This document shows positions 28,105-36,716 of a stretch of DNA of 64,000 nucleotides, piece by piece. The stretch is taken from positions 1-64,000 of the forward strand of contig CAZWBA010000007.1 of assembly GCA_964631955.1 (NCBI GenBank), written 5' to 3'. How positions within the stretch are numbered: the first letter of the stretch is position 1; every line of letters begins with the position of its first letter. The notes beneath the pieces were generated by a model, which did not search any database, had not been told where the DNA came from, and saw only the letters and a list, made by a program, of their open reading frames with translations. The DNA is from CAMLJR01 sp964631955 (GTDB lineage Bacteria > Pseudomonadota > Gammaproteobacteria > Pseudomonadales > CAMLJR01). Made by a program: the position numbers and the translations under genes.

Positions 28105-28270
28105 GGAGCCCCCTCAGGTTTTTTTGATAGAACATTCAGCTTGGAAGCCTCGAGTCTTCAACTCGCGACGGCCTGCATTAAAAACCACTTCCACGCAGTC
28201 CTTAGCACAATTGCGGTTTATGTTTTGCTTTTTCCGCAATTCAGAACCCAGGCATCATTTGCTGCTTATG

Positions 28271-28296
28271 TGCTTAATTATTCTACTAATTAAGCA
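28271..28296. promoter_or_regulatory. inverted repeat TGCTTAATTA-N6-TAATTAAGCA, candidate operator
   Basis: Ten-base arms match perfectly around TTCTAC. The repeat is about 170 bases upstream of the TonB receptor start. It shares the TAATTA/TAATTA half-sites with the palindrome at 45537-45557 in front of a TetR gene. Confidence 0.5.
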
Positions 28297-28326
28297 TCAA
28301 AAACGGTTCTTCGGGCGATATTACTA

Positions 28327-28341
28327 TTCGACCTGGTCGAA
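28327..28341. promoter_or_regulatory. 15-bp palindrome TTCGACCTGGTCGAA, candidate operator
   Basis: This is a perfect odd palindrome with seven-base arms, upstream of the TonB receptor. No downstream T-run is seen, so it is more likely a protein-binding site than a terminator. Confidence 0.45.
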
Positions 28342-28580
28342 GTATAGAAAAGATGCGGAGGGCGTCAAAAAAAAAGTAGGTAAATGGACGAAATTCCGTC
28401 TAACGACATGACTTCGTCAATAAATCGATGATGGATTACGCGTTGAAATAGGGAATTGAGATAAAAAACCACGCGATTGAAAATAATTACTTACAAAAAT
28501 AGTCGACGAGTATATTTCCCGCAGCTCAAGCTCAGCCGATGCGAGCGTGAATCTCAGCGAATTTATCCAGCGAAAAAATC

Positions 28581-29444
28581 TTACGATCTGCGCAATGTGC
28601 TGTTGCGAAATTCGCGCGGGGTTTGTCCGGTTGCGCGACGGAATGCGAAACAGAAACTGGATGGCGTGGAAAATCCCAGCGAATAGGCAATGGACTTGAT
28701 GCTTTCGTCGGTCGCGAGCAATCGTTTGGCATGCTCGACCCGGCTAGTCGATACGTAATCGCCGATGGAGCAACCACGACTGGCGCGAAAACCCCGCGTC
28801 AGCTGGCGCACCGACAGGCGACATAATTCGGCAAGCTCGGTCAATGTCGGCGCTTCGCGCACCTCGCGCAGACGCTCTTCGATTAAACGTAAACGCCACG
28901 CGGCCAGACCGCTGCCGGCACCGGGGGTATGCGCCCGATAGTAGCGGCTCAATTCTATGGATAGCTGCGCAGCGATCAGCTCGACGAGCATTTCACTGGC
29001 GAAACCGGGGTGACGTGCCTCATCGGCCAGACGCAATAACAAGCCGCGTATGTGGTTGTCGCGAATATCGAGGCCCGCCGCCAGTCGCGGGTCGGTCCAT
29101 TCCAGTTCGTCGTCGAGCCATTTGCGCACGGGCTCCGGCGCGAGATGAAAAAGCAGCGAGGATTGCCGGCAGGACACATCGCCGCGCGCACGTATCGTTT
29201 CGCCGGGCGGCACCAGAAATACATTGCCGAGACGCTCGAAGCGTTGCGGGCTCCAGCGATCGGGATAAGAGGCGCGTGTATTCCGGGGGCGAGGCGTCAG
29301 ACAGAGATCGAAGCGGTAAGCATCTTCCTTGCGCATGGTGTTGTCAGCCGGCTCGATCGATTCAAAATGAACGATTTGAGCGGTGGCGACAGGAACGCGC
29401 AACTCCGCTTCGACCTTCACTTCAAATTTCACCGACTGACCCAT
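28581..29444 (-). CDS. AraC-family transcriptional regulator
   Basis: The 287-residue regulator has an N-terminal cupin-like sensing region (about 1-150) and a C-terminal double helix-turn-helix domain (about 185-285) with LAELCRLSVRQLTRGFRASRG, SIKSIAYSLGFSTPSSFCFAFRRATGQTPREFR. It is on the same strand, 116 bases after the ferredoxin gene and 476 bases before the TonB receptor gene, so it is a candidate regulator of the P450 cluster or the receptor. The ligand is unknown. Confidence 0.9.
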   Translation of the reverse strand: MGQSVKFEVKVEAELRVPVATAQIVHFESIEPADNTMRKEDAYRFDLCLTPRPRNTRASYPDRWSPQRFERLGNVFLVPPGETIRARGDVSCRQSSLLFHLAPEPVRKWLDDELEWTDPRLAAGLDIRDNHIRGLLLRLADEARHPGFASEMLVELIAAQLSIELSRYYRAHTPGAGSGLAAWRLRLIEERLREVREAPTLTELAELCRLSVRQLTRGFRASRGCSIGDYVSTSRVEHAKRLLATDESIKSIAYSLGFSTPSSFCFAFRRATGQTPREFRNSTLRRS

Positions 29445-29560
29445 CGCGCATTCCCCAGCTTCATCGTTGGAACTTGGAAGAAACCGGGGCCGATGATACC
29501 GCTACCGCCGTGATTTACCCAATTAACTCTTTTTCACGAGCGAGGGCATAGAGTGGAGGT

Positions 29561-29881
29561 TTAAACCTGTTTTGCCGGCAAACGAACCACAAGACCTTCG
29601 AGATCGGGCGTTATCTTGATCTGGCAGGAGAGCCGGCTGTTCGTCTGAACATCGCAAACCTCTTCGAGCAGATAGCCCTCCGTTTCGCTCCGCTCGCCGG
29701 TTTTGGCCAGCCAGTCGGGCTCGACATAGACGTGGCAAGTGGCGCACGAACAGGCACCGCCGCAATCGCCAATAATTCCGCGGATATTATTGTTGATTGC
29801 CGCCTGCATGACGGAGAGGCCTTCCTCGACCTCAAGTACGTGCTCGGCTCCGCCGTGCTCGATATATGTAACCTTAACCAT
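29561..29881 (-). CDS. [2Fe-2S] ferredoxin, putidaredoxin type
   Basis: This small electron carrier of 106 residues has cluster ligands at Cys40, Cys46, Cys49 and Cys86 (C-x5-C-x2-C...C), matching the spacing in putidaredoxin. A ring of acidic residues is also typical. It probably passes electrons to the P450 encoded 39 bases upstream on the same strand. No ferredoxin reductase gene is visible within the window, so the reductase must come from elsewhere. Confidence 0.93.
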   Translation of the reverse strand: MVKVTYIEHGGAEHVLEVEEGLSVMQAAINNNIRGIIGDCGGACSCATCHVYVEPDWLAKTGERSETEGYLLEEVCDVQTNSRLSCQIKITPDLEGLVVRLPAKQV

Positions 29882-29920
29882 TCAACGACTACCTCAAATT
29901 AGGGGCGCTCGAAACTCACC

Positions 29921-31129
29921 TTAGCCTATGAATGCGGGCAAGGTATCCCAGCCGCGGGTCGTCGATGAGAAAGAGAGCTGTGCCTTGTTCGTATCGACGG
30001 TCCAATCGGGGAAACGCTTCAGGATTTCATCGAGCGCAACGCGCCCTTCCACCCTCGCCAGCGCCGAACCCAGACAGGAGTGAATGCCGCGTCCGAACGC
30101 GATGTGCGGCGGGCCGTCGCGATGTACATTGAAGCTGTCCGCGTCGACGAAGCGTGTCTGGTCCCGATTCGCTGCCGCCAGCAGGCTGATCAGCACGCTT
30201 CCCTCGGGCACGGTTCTGTCGTGAATGACCACATCGCGCGTGACATAGCGCGCCACCATCGTTCCCGGCGGTTCGAGTCGCAGGATTTCCTCGATGGCCG
30301 GAGCGATCAGCGTGCGATTGGCGGCGATTTCACGGCGCTGATCCGGGTTGTCGCTGAGCACCTTGCCGATCCAGCCGATCAGGCGCGAGGTGGTTTCGTT
30401 GCCGGCACCGGCGATGACGTTCACGAAAATCAGGATTTCCTCGCGCGTGAGTTTGCGCTTCACGCCTTCCGGATCCAGAAACTCAACGTTCAGCAATTCG
30501 GTCATGAGATCGCTGGACGGGTTTTTTTCACGCCAATCGATATATTCCTCAAAACCTTCGCCCTGGAAACTGGTCTGTTCGATCTTCATCGGCTTGCCCG
30601 CTTCGGTGCGCAGCGATGCGTCGACGCGTTCGCGCACGGCGTCGCGATCCTCATCGGGAATACCCAGCAGCATGCCGATAACACCGCCCGGCAGTTTCGC
30701 ACCCAGGTCCGCGATGAAATCGAAACTGTCCGTGCCCACTTTTTCGTCGAGACAGCGCACGCAGTAAGCGCGGATCTGCTCTTCGAGATCGTTCATGCGC
30801 TTCGGCGTGAACACGCGGGAAACGACAGCGCGATACGCCGTGTGCGAGGGCGGATCTTCCCAGATGAACATACCTGGTGGAATGTCGATGTCCTGACGAA
30901 TGAATTCGAGGATATCGCTGCGCGCCGAGCTGAAGGTTTCGCGATCCAGCAGACAGCGATCGACGTCGGCGAAGCGACTGACCAGATAGAAGTCGTAGTC
31001 TTCGTTGTAAAACAGCGGCGCTTCGGCGTGCAGCCGCTGATAGATGGGGTAAGGATTCGAGTTCACTTCGGGGCTGTATGGATCCCAGTAAACCGGGCTT
31101 TCGATAGCGGAATTATTATTTGCATTCAT
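29921..31129 (-). CDS. Cytochrome P450 monooxygenase
   Basis: This soluble class I bacterial P450 of 402 residues hydroxylates an unreactive C-H bond. The haem-binding loop FGRGIHSCLG has the axial Cys at 352. The I-helix oxygen-activation motif AGAGNETT includes Glu245-Thr246, and the K-helix ExxR is at about 281-284. The start at 31129 (MNANNNSAIE) was preferred to a GTG nine bases upstream. The subfamily cannot be assigned by eye. The neighbouring ferredoxin and dehydrogenases suggest oxidation of a hydrophobic alicyclic substrate to an alcohol and onward. Confidence 0.93.
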   Translation of the reverse strand: MNANNNSAIESPVYWDPYSPEVNSNPYPIYQRLHAEAPLFYNEDYDFYLVSRFADVDRCLLDRETFSSARSDILEFIRQDIDIPPGMFIWEDPPSHTAYRAVVSRVFTPKRMNDLEEQIRAYCVRCLDEKVGTDSFDFIADLGAKLPGGVIGMLLGIPDEDRDAVRERVDASLRTEAGKPMKIEQTSFQGEGFEEYIDWREKNPSSDLMTELLNVEFLDPEGVKRKLTREEILIFVNVIAGAGNETTSRLIGWIGKVLSDNPDQRREIAANRTLIAPAIEEILRLEPPGTMVARYVTRDVVIHDRTVPEGSVLISLLAAANRDQTRFVDADSFNVHRDGPPHIAFGRGIHSCLGSALARVEGRVALDEILKRFPDWTVDTNKAQLSFSSTTRGWDTLPAFIG

Positions 31130-31251
31130 AGGTAACACCCCAGATCAAATTGATGTCAGCAGAATGTCACCAAATAAAAAAAAGGTCAAGCGAAGAATGG
31201 GACTGGCCGCCGCCTGTCGTTGATCCAGCTCAATAGATGAAGAACAAACCG

Positions 31252-32028
31252 TCAGGTCACCGAAAACCCGCCATCGACTGCGATGACCTGATTCGTCACC
31301 CTGCGCCCCGCCCCGGAGACGAAATACAAAACTGCCGCGGCGATATCCTCGGGCTGACACATCCCCAGCGGCAATGGACGGCGCGCGGGGCCATCGGGTG
31401 CCGGGCCTCTGGCGCCGATCGCTCCGGGTGTCGCCACCGCACCGGGCAGGATGGTATTGACGGTGATGTTGTGTTCGGCCAGTTCGAAGGCAGCCGCGCT
31501 GCTGAACCCGAGCAGCGCCCCTTTCGAGCCCGTGTATGCCACCAGGCCTTTAACGATGCTGCCGCGCAATGCCGCGGAGGCGATATTGACGATGCGCCCG
31601 CCCTGTCCCGCCGCCACCATCTCGCGCGCGATTTCGCGGGCCAGCAGAAAAGGCGCACGGCCATTGATGCGATTCATGCGGTCCCATTCTTCGGCGGTGC
31701 CTTCGAGGAATAACTGACGATCCTGCAGGCCCGCGTTATTGACGAGTGCCCACGGCGTTCCGTAACGCGCGATCACTTCCGCGCAACCGCTGACGATGGA
31801 TGCTTCGTCGGCCAGATCGATGATCGCCGCCGCTGCACGATGCCCTGCCGCGACCAGTTTCGCCGCTTCGCGCCCGGCATTTTCGCGATGGATATCGACG
31901 ATGACGACAAACGCACCCGCTTCCGCAAGCAGACCGGCAATACCGGCACCGATACCGCTGGCACCGCCGGTGACGAGCGCCACTTTATTATCGAGATTAA
32001 ATAAACGGGGAAAGGCTGGTGCAGTCAT
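31252..32028 (-). CDS. Short-chain dehydrogenase/reductase (SDR)
   Basis: This classical SDR has 258 residues. The cofactor motif GGASGIGAG is near residues 21-29, NNAG near 94 and the catalytic YxxxK is YTGSK, with the preceding Ser in NIASAAL. An aspartate after beta-2 (IVDIHRENAG) suggests NAD preference. It probably oxidises an alcohol made by the adjacent P450. Its ribosome-binding site GGAG lies within a perfect 22-base palindrome immediately before the ATG, an unusual arrangement. Confidence 0.9.
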   Translation of the reverse strand: MTAPAFPRLFNLDNKVALVTGGASGIGAGIAGLLAEAGAFVVIVDIHRENAGREAAKLVAAGHRAAAAIIDLADEASIVSGCAEVIARYGTPWALVNNAGLQDRQLFLEGTAEEWDRMNRINGRAPFLLAREIAREMVAAGQGGRIVNIASAALRGSIVKGLVAYTGSKGALLGFSSAAAFELAEHNITVNTILPGAVATPGAIGARGPAPDGPARRPLPLGMCQPEDIAAAVLYFVSGAGRRVTNQVIAVDGGFSVT

Positions 32029-32035
32029 TGTTATT

Positions 32036-32057
32036 CTCCGGCAAATATTTGCCGGAG
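32036..32057. promoter_or_regulatory. perfect 22-bp palindrome covering the SDR ribosome-binding site
   Basis: The arms CTCCGGCAAAT and ATTTGCCGGAG are exact reverse complements with no spacer. The 3' GGAG on the minus strand sits eight bases before the SDR start at 32028. It may be an operator or an RNA hairpin that occludes the ribosome-binding site. It has no T-run. Confidence 0.75.
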
Positions 32058-32158
32058 ATTATCGCAGCGAAACCGTGAAGACAGGAGCCCATATTCCCCG
32101 AAGCTGGGTAGATCGGCTTACCGGGAATGACGTGATCAGGGGCTCCTTAGTTAATGGA

Positions 32159-32620
32159 TCAACGTCCGCCCATCGCCGTCCATACCTGCGGCGGCACCCA
32201 GGTGTATTCCAGATAGTGTCCCAATGTGTCGCGCGCGTCGGCATAGACGAATCGAAGACCGCTCGATGTATCGCCACGATAAACGACGGGCAGTTGCTGC
32301 CGTTCGATTTCAGCGAGCGTGGCGTCCCAGTCGAAACTGCGCATGCAGATGTGATGGAAGCGCATGCCCTGTTCGGGCAGGGCTGCGCGATAGATATCGA
32401 CCGGGCCGGACACGGGTTCGATCAATTCGTACTGCAGATCGCCAATCCAGATAAACGCAACCTTGTTGACCGCAAGCCCCTTTCCCTGCGGCGTCGTCAC
32501 TTCGACTTCCGCCTGAAAATAGCGCGGATCGGCGACACCGTAATGCGCGCGAAAACTATCGAGCGCCTTTTCAATATCGCGCGTCACGTAGGCATTCTGA
32601 TAATGATTGTCGAGCAACAT
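32159..32620 (-). CDS. VOC-superfamily (glyoxalase-like) protein
   Basis: The 153-residue protein has the paired beta-alpha-beta-beta-beta modules of the vicinal oxygen chelate fold. Possible metal ligands include the His residues in MRFHHICMRS and the Glu in GHYLEYTWV near the C-terminus. Enzymes of this group include epimerases, dioxygenases and ketosteroid-isomerase-like proteins. The ATG at 32620 was chosen because GAGGTGG directly precedes it; an in-frame ATG 12 bases upstream would itself contain that ribosome-binding site. It heads the minus-strand run with the SDR, P450 and ferredoxin. Confidence 0.78.
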   Translation of the reverse strand: MLLDNHYQNAYVTRDIEKALDSFRAHYGVADPRYFQAEVEVTTPQGKGLAVNKVAFIWIGDLQYELIEPVSGPVDIYRAALPEQGMRFHHICMRSFDWDATLAEIERQQLPVVYRGDTSSGLRFVYADARDTLGHYLEYTWVPPQVWTAMGGR

Positions 32621-32708
32621 TTCCCACCTCATTCATGCTGTGTGTTCATACCAGGCGATGCCTGTTGACGGCTTTTAAACCGAATCATCTTGACCCTCGC
32701 CGAGTTTC

Positions 32709-32793
32709 GCCGCAATGCGGTTGAGCTGCGAAGGCAGGACAGACTATCGCCGATCGGCCATGAACCTTTTTGTCCCGCCCTCCGCATTGCGGC
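32709..32793. repeat. spaced inverted repeat GCCGCAATGCGG...CCGCATTGCGGC
   Basis: Two 12-base arms at 32709-32720 and 32782-32793 are perfect reverse complements 61 bases apart. They lie in the divergent gap between the VOC gene (minus) and an SDR gene (plus). This is a good position for a regulator that binds two sites and controls both promoters, though a long stem is also possible. Confidence 0.5.
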
Positions 32794-32908
32794 TCACCGT
32801 CGATACTATTCTGTGTTGTGAGGTCCTGCGTGCTCGCAGACACTAGCTTCAAAATTGGGCAAACCATACGGCGATATTACGCCGGCACGACTGAGAGGAG
32901 CGTTTTTC

Positions 32909-33697
32909 ATGGCTAAAGGTCTTTTCGATTGCACGGGTAAAGTCACGCTGGTCACCGGCGGCAACGGCGGTATCGGCTTCGGCTTCGCGATGGGCGTTGC
33001 CAAAATGGGCGGTGACGTCGCGATCTGGGCGCGCAACGCGGAAAAGAACGCGGAAGCCAAAGCCAAACTGGAAGCAGCCGGCGCAGGCAAGGTCATCGCT
33101 TACCAGGTCGATGTCTCCTCCGAACAGCAAATCATCGATGGCTATGCACAGCTGATGAAGGATTTCGGCCGTCTCGACTGTGTTTTCGCCAACTCGGGCG
33201 CCGCTCCCCGTTACAACTCGGTCTTCGATATGCCGACCCAGCACTGGCATGACTTCCAGAGCGTGGCACTACACGGCGCCTTCTTCACCCTGCGTGAAGG
33301 TGCTCGCCTGATGGTCGAGCGCGCCAAAGCCGGCGAGCCTGGCGGTAGCCTCGTCGCCTGCGGCAGCCTTTCGCTGTTCCAGGGGCTGCCCGGCAAGATG
33401 GAATACGCGTCGTCTAAAGGCGGCATCGCAGCGGTGATCCGCTGCCTCGCGGTCGAGCTCGGTCAATACAATATTCGCGCGAACGTGGTTGCGCCGGGCC
33501 TCATCATGACGCCGATGATGGGCGGCGAAGACAACGTGAAGAAAATGGCAGGTCATTTCGGCCCGATGGCACCGATCAAGCGCGTCGGCTACCCCGAAGA
33601 CTTCGAAGGTATTGGCGCTTATCTGTGCTCCGACGCGTCGTCGTTCATGACCGGCGAAACCGTCACTATCGACGGCGGCTACATGATTCGTCCGTAA
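32909..33697 (+). CDS. Short-chain dehydrogenase/reductase (SDR)
   Basis: The SDR has 262 residues. The cofactor motif is GGNGGIGFG near residues 15-23, NSG replaces NAG, and the active-site block is CGSLSLF...YASSKGG. The C-terminus IDGGYMIRP is typical. The start at 32909 is set by GAGAGGAG nine bases earlier. It is the first gene of a plus-strand set with a zinc-type alcohol dehydrogenase, an MBL hydrolase and a pentapeptide-repeat protein. It probably oxidises a hydroxyl group on the same substrate as the P450 cluster. Confidence 0.9.
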   Translation: MAKGLFDCTGKVTLVTGGNGGIGFGFAMGVAKMGGDVAIWARNAEKNAEAKAKLEAAGAGKVIAYQVDVSSEQQIIDGYAQLMKDFGRLDCVFANSGAAPRYNSVFDMPTQHWHDFQSVALHGAFFTLREGARLMVERAKAGEPGGSLVACGSLSLFQGLPGKMEYASSKGGIAAVIRCLAVELGQYNIRANVVAPGLIMTPMMGGEDNVKKMAGHFGPMAPIKRVGYPEDFEGIGAYLCSDASSFMTGETVTIDGGYMIRP

Positions 33698-33706
33698 CTC
33701 TGCGCC

Positions 33707-33747
33707 CCCTCTCCCATTTGGGGCCCTGAAGGGTCTAAAGGAGAGGG
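33707..33747. repeat. intergenic hairpin CCCTCTCC...GGAGAGGG
   Basis: Eight-base complementary arms at 33707-33714 and 33740-33747 lie in the 76-base spacer between the SDR and alcohol dehydrogenase genes. The loop contains GGGGCCC. There is no T-run, so it may be an mRNA-processing or stability element or a copy of a dispersed repeat. Confidence 0.45.
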
Positions 33748-33773
33748 AATTAAAACCCGACGGGAGTTTGATT

Positions 33774-34790
33774 ATGGAACTACTCAAAATCCACGGCGTG
33801 GGCGATGCGCGTCTCGATCCCTACGAGCGCCCTGCAGCCGGCCCGAAAGATGTTGTCGTCAAAATGAAAGCCTGCGGCATCTGCGGTAGCGATCTCTCGT
33901 ACATCAAGATCGGCGGCATCCCCACGCCCGGCACCGTCACCGCGCTCGGGCACGAAGGTGCTGGCGAAGTGCTGGAAGTCGGCGCCGAAGTCAAAGGTAT
34001 TTCCGTTGGCCAGCCCGTGATCATTAATCCGATGGTGACCGTGGGCAATATCGGCAGCGGTGGTCCGGAAGGCGCTTTCACGCAGGAACTGCTGGTGCGC
34101 GGCGCGCAACTTGGCGAATCGATTCTGCCGATTCCCGAAGGCATTTCTTACGACATCGCCGCCATGTGCGAGCCGCTCGCGGTCGCCATGCACGGCGTCA
34201 ATCGCATGGAAGTGAAAGCCGGCGATAAAGTCGTTGTGTTCGGCTGCGGTCCGATCGGCCTCGGTATGATTTTGTGGCTCATCGATCGCGGCATTACCGA
34301 TCTCGTCGCATTGGATCTCGCACCCGAGCGCCGCGAAAGAGCGTTAGCGTTAGGCGCACGCGCTGCACTCGATCCAACCAAAATCGATCTGCGCGCTGAA
34401 CTCGCGAAATACCACGGCGAAGTGCCGTCGTACGGTCGCGTTGGCGTCGGCACCGATGCCTTTATCGACGCGGCAGGCGCGCCGAATATTCTCGGCGATG
34501 TGATTCCGATAGCGAAATTCCACTCCCGCTTTGTGATCACCGCGGCGTATATGAAACCCATCGAGGTTCCGCTCGGTCGCATGCTGACCAGCGAAATGAC
34601 CATTACCACCGCAATGGGCTACCCCACCGAGATGCCCGAAGTTATTGCGGCCATGCCGCGCCTGAAAGACAAAATCGCCTCGATGATCAGTCATCGCCTA
34701 CCACTCAGCCAAGTGATGGAAGGGCTCAAAATTGCGGCCACCCCGCAATCGGCAAAAGTGATGATTCACTGTGATGAGGTTTCTGTATGA
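33774..34790 (+). CDS. Medium-chain (zinc-type) alcohol dehydrogenase
   Basis: This MDR-family dehydrogenase has 338 residues. The catalytic-zinc region KACGICGSDLSYIK is near residue 31 and GHEGAGEVLEVG near 60, with a Rossmann motif VFGCGPIGLGMILW near 155. The four structural-zinc cysteines found in many alcohol dehydrogenases are absent; the segment MVTVGNIGSGGPEGAF replaces that lobe. The ATG at 33774 follows GGGAG by eight bases. The stop overlaps the MBL gene start by four bases, implying coupling. Confidence 0.9.
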   Translation: MELLKIHGVGDARLDPYERPAAGPKDVVVKMKACGICGSDLSYIKIGGIPTPGTVTALGHEGAGEVLEVGAEVKGISVGQPVIINPMVTVGNIGSGGPEGAFTQELLVRGAQLGESILPIPEGISYDIAAMCEPLAVAMHGVNRMEVKAGDKVVVFGCGPIGLGMILWLIDRGITDLVALDLAPERRERALALGARAALDPTKIDLRAELAKYHGEVPSYGRVGVGTDAFIDAAGAPNILGDVIPIAKFHSRFVITAAYMKPIEVPLGRMLTSEMTITTAMGYPTEMPEVIAAMPRLKDKIASMISHRLPLSQVMEGLKIAATPQSAKVMIHCDEVSV

Positions 34791-36031
34791 GTAATGACAA
34801 ACAAACCCCACTTGGCGCCCTGGTGATGTCGGGCGATCAGCAAACTGCGGCGACAAAAATCACCGACACCATTTTTATGGTGAAGGATATTTCCAACGCT
34901 TATCTGGTCACGACCAAAGATGGCGATTTGCTGATTAACACGGGCTTTCTCGGCAACGGCGAGAAAAATAAAGCGTTGTTCGCGCCGCATCGCACCGGGC
35001 CATTGCGCCGCATTATTCTCACGCAATCGCACGCCGATCATTACGGCGCGCTGCCCGAGCAGAAAGAAGACGGCACGCAAATTATCGCGGGTCATGGCTT
35101 TACCGAAACCGCCGAGTATTTCGATAAGCTCGAAACCTTCCTCGGTCGCCGCTCGGGCAAACTCTGGGCATCGATGACGCGCCGCAATGGCCCACCGCCG
35201 AAGCCGCCAAAAATCAATCCCGATATCGAAGTCGTCGATCGCCTCGAATTCACTCAGGGTGGCCGCCGTTTTGAAGTGGTGAAAACCCCCGGTGGCGAAA
35301 CGCTGGATTCCGTATTTGTGTGGCTGCCCGATGAGCGCACCGTGTTCACCGGCAACTTATTCGGCCCGGTATTCAGAGCGATGCCGAATCTCGTCACTAT
35401 GCGCGGCGACAGACCGCGTTTAGTGCGCGCCTATTTGCGCTCGTTAGAAGAAGTGCGCGCGCTCGAACCCGAATTATTGATCACGGGACACGGCGACCCG
35501 ATTCAAGGCGCTGCGAAAATTCGCGCGGATCTCGACACCATGCACGCGGCGGTTTCGTATATCGAACGCGAAACGATTGCAGGCATGAATGCTGGCAAGG
35601 ATGTGCACACGCTGATGCGCGAAATCAAATTGCCGGACGATTTAAAAATCGGTGAATTTCACGGCCAAACCAAATGGACCGTGCGCTCGATCTGGGAAGA
35701 AAATGCCGGCTGGTTCCATTTCGCCGATTCGACCACGGGACTCTACGGTGTACCGCGTTCAAGCGTGAATGGCGATCTCGCCGAACTCGCTGGCGGCGCA
35801 ACACCGCTGGCAAAGCGCGCACGTCAGAAAGTCAGCGAAGGCAAACCGCTTGAAGCGCTGCACTTGCTCGATATCGCACTCGCAGCTGAACCGAAACACA
35901 CTGATGGACTCAATGTGAAAAAAGACGCGCTCAATGCACTGCTCGCGCAATCGGGCGGTATTAATTTGAGCGAGACGATGTGGCTGAAATCGGAAATTGC
36001 TGCGATTGAAGCTGTGTTGAATAATTCCTGA
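34787..36031 (+). CDS. MBL-fold metallohydrolase with C-terminal alkylsulfatase-like region
   Basis: The 414-residue protein has a metallo-beta-lactamase fold in its N-terminal half. The metal motif reads TQSHADHYG at residues 79-87, so the first histidine of the classic HxHxDH is Gln80 while His82, Asp84 and His85 remain. A further metal histidine is likely in ITGHGDP. The C-terminal 150 residues resemble the helical dimerisation part of alkylsulfatase-type enzymes. It is translationally coupled to the alcohol dehydrogenase. The substrate is unknown; lactone or thioester hydrolysis is possible. Confidence 0.85.
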   Translation: MSNDKQTPLGALVMSGDQQTAATKITDTIFMVKDISNAYLVTTKDGDLLINTGFLGNGEKNKALFAPHRTGPLRRIILTQSHADHYGALPEQKEDGTQIIAGHGFTETAEYFDKLETFLGRRSGKLWASMTRRNGPPPKPPKINPDIEVVDRLEFTQGGRRFEVVKTPGGETLDSVFVWLPDERTVFTGNLFGPVFRAMPNLVTMRGDRPRLVRAYLRSLEEVRALEPELLITGHGDPIQGAAKIRADLDTMHAAVSYIERETIAGMNAGKDVHTLMREIKLPDDLKIGEFHGQTKWTVRSIWEENAGWFHFADSTTGLYGVPRSSVNGDLAELAGGATPLAKRARQKVSEGKPLEALHLLDIALAAEPKHTDGLNVKKDALNALLAQSGGINLSETMWLKSEIAAIEAVLNNS

Positions 36032-36081
36032 AAACGTAGGGGCGAACCTGTGTGTTCGCCCTGAAATCACCAGGAGCCGCG

Positions 36082-36684
36082 ATGACCGACCCGCAATGGA
36101 CTCACTCAGAATACACCGGTAATCACTTCGAGCATCTCGATCTGATCGAGCAGGAATTACGCGATAAAAGCTTCTACGACTGCGAATTCATTCACTGCAA
36201 TTTTACCGAAAGCCGACTGCTCAATTGCACCTTCGACGGCTGCCGCTTTACCGACTGCAATCTCAGTACCGCAAAAATCAGAGGCACAGCGTTTCGCGAA
36301 GTCATATTCAAAACCTGCAAACTGGTCGGCATCGATTGGACCACCGCACGCTGGCCCAGCGTCCCATTAACCGGTCAAATCGAATTCGACGAATGCATGC
36401 TCGACGGCAGCTCATTCTTCGGACTGTACCTGCAGGAATTAAAAATGGAAGCCTGCCAAGCCCGCGATGTCGATTTCACCGAAGCCGATTGCGAATACGC
36501 GAGCTTCATTCAAACCGATTTCGCCGACAGCACTTTTCATGAAACACGATTGATAAAAGCCGATTTTACCGATGCGCTTAATTACGCTATCGATATTCAT
36601 AGTAATAAAATAACCGGCGCGAAATTCAGCTTGCCGGAGGCGATTAATTTATTGCGCGGGTTGGATATTGAGATTATTGAATGA
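36082..36684 (+). CDS. Pentapeptide-repeat protein
   Basis: The 200-residue protein is made of A(D/N)LxF-like pentapeptide repeats (for example FYDCEFIHCNFTESRLLNC) that form a right-handed square beta-helix. It is unusually rich in Cys and Phe. The relatives called Qnr and McbG protect DNA gyrase, but most family members have no known function and nothing here shows gyrase protection. AGGAG lies about seven bases before the ATG at 36082. It follows the MBL gene by 50 bases. Confidence 0.85.
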   Translation: MTDPQWTHSEYTGNHFEHLDLIEQELRDKSFYDCEFIHCNFTESRLLNCTFDGCRFTDCNLSTAKIRGTAFREVIFKTCKLVGIDWTTARWPSVPLTGQIEFDECMLDGSSFFGLYLQELKMEACQARDVDFTEADCEYASFIQTDFADSTFHETRLIKADFTDALNYAIDIHSNKITGAKFSLPEAINLLRGLDIEIIE

Positions 36685-36716
36685 TGCCAACTAAGGTTAA
36701 TTTAGCCGCACCTCAT

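Larger units (their letters stand above)
28105..28580. other. 476-base non-coding region upstream of the TonB receptor
   Basis: This AT-richer region separates the AraC stop from the receptor start. It holds no credible gene. Three inverted repeats are visible: AATTGCGG / CCGCAATT (28209-28241), a perfect 10-bp-arm palindrome at 28271-28296 and a perfect TTCGACC-T-GGTCGAA at 28327-28341. Several regulators may act on the receptor promoter. Confidence 0.6.
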
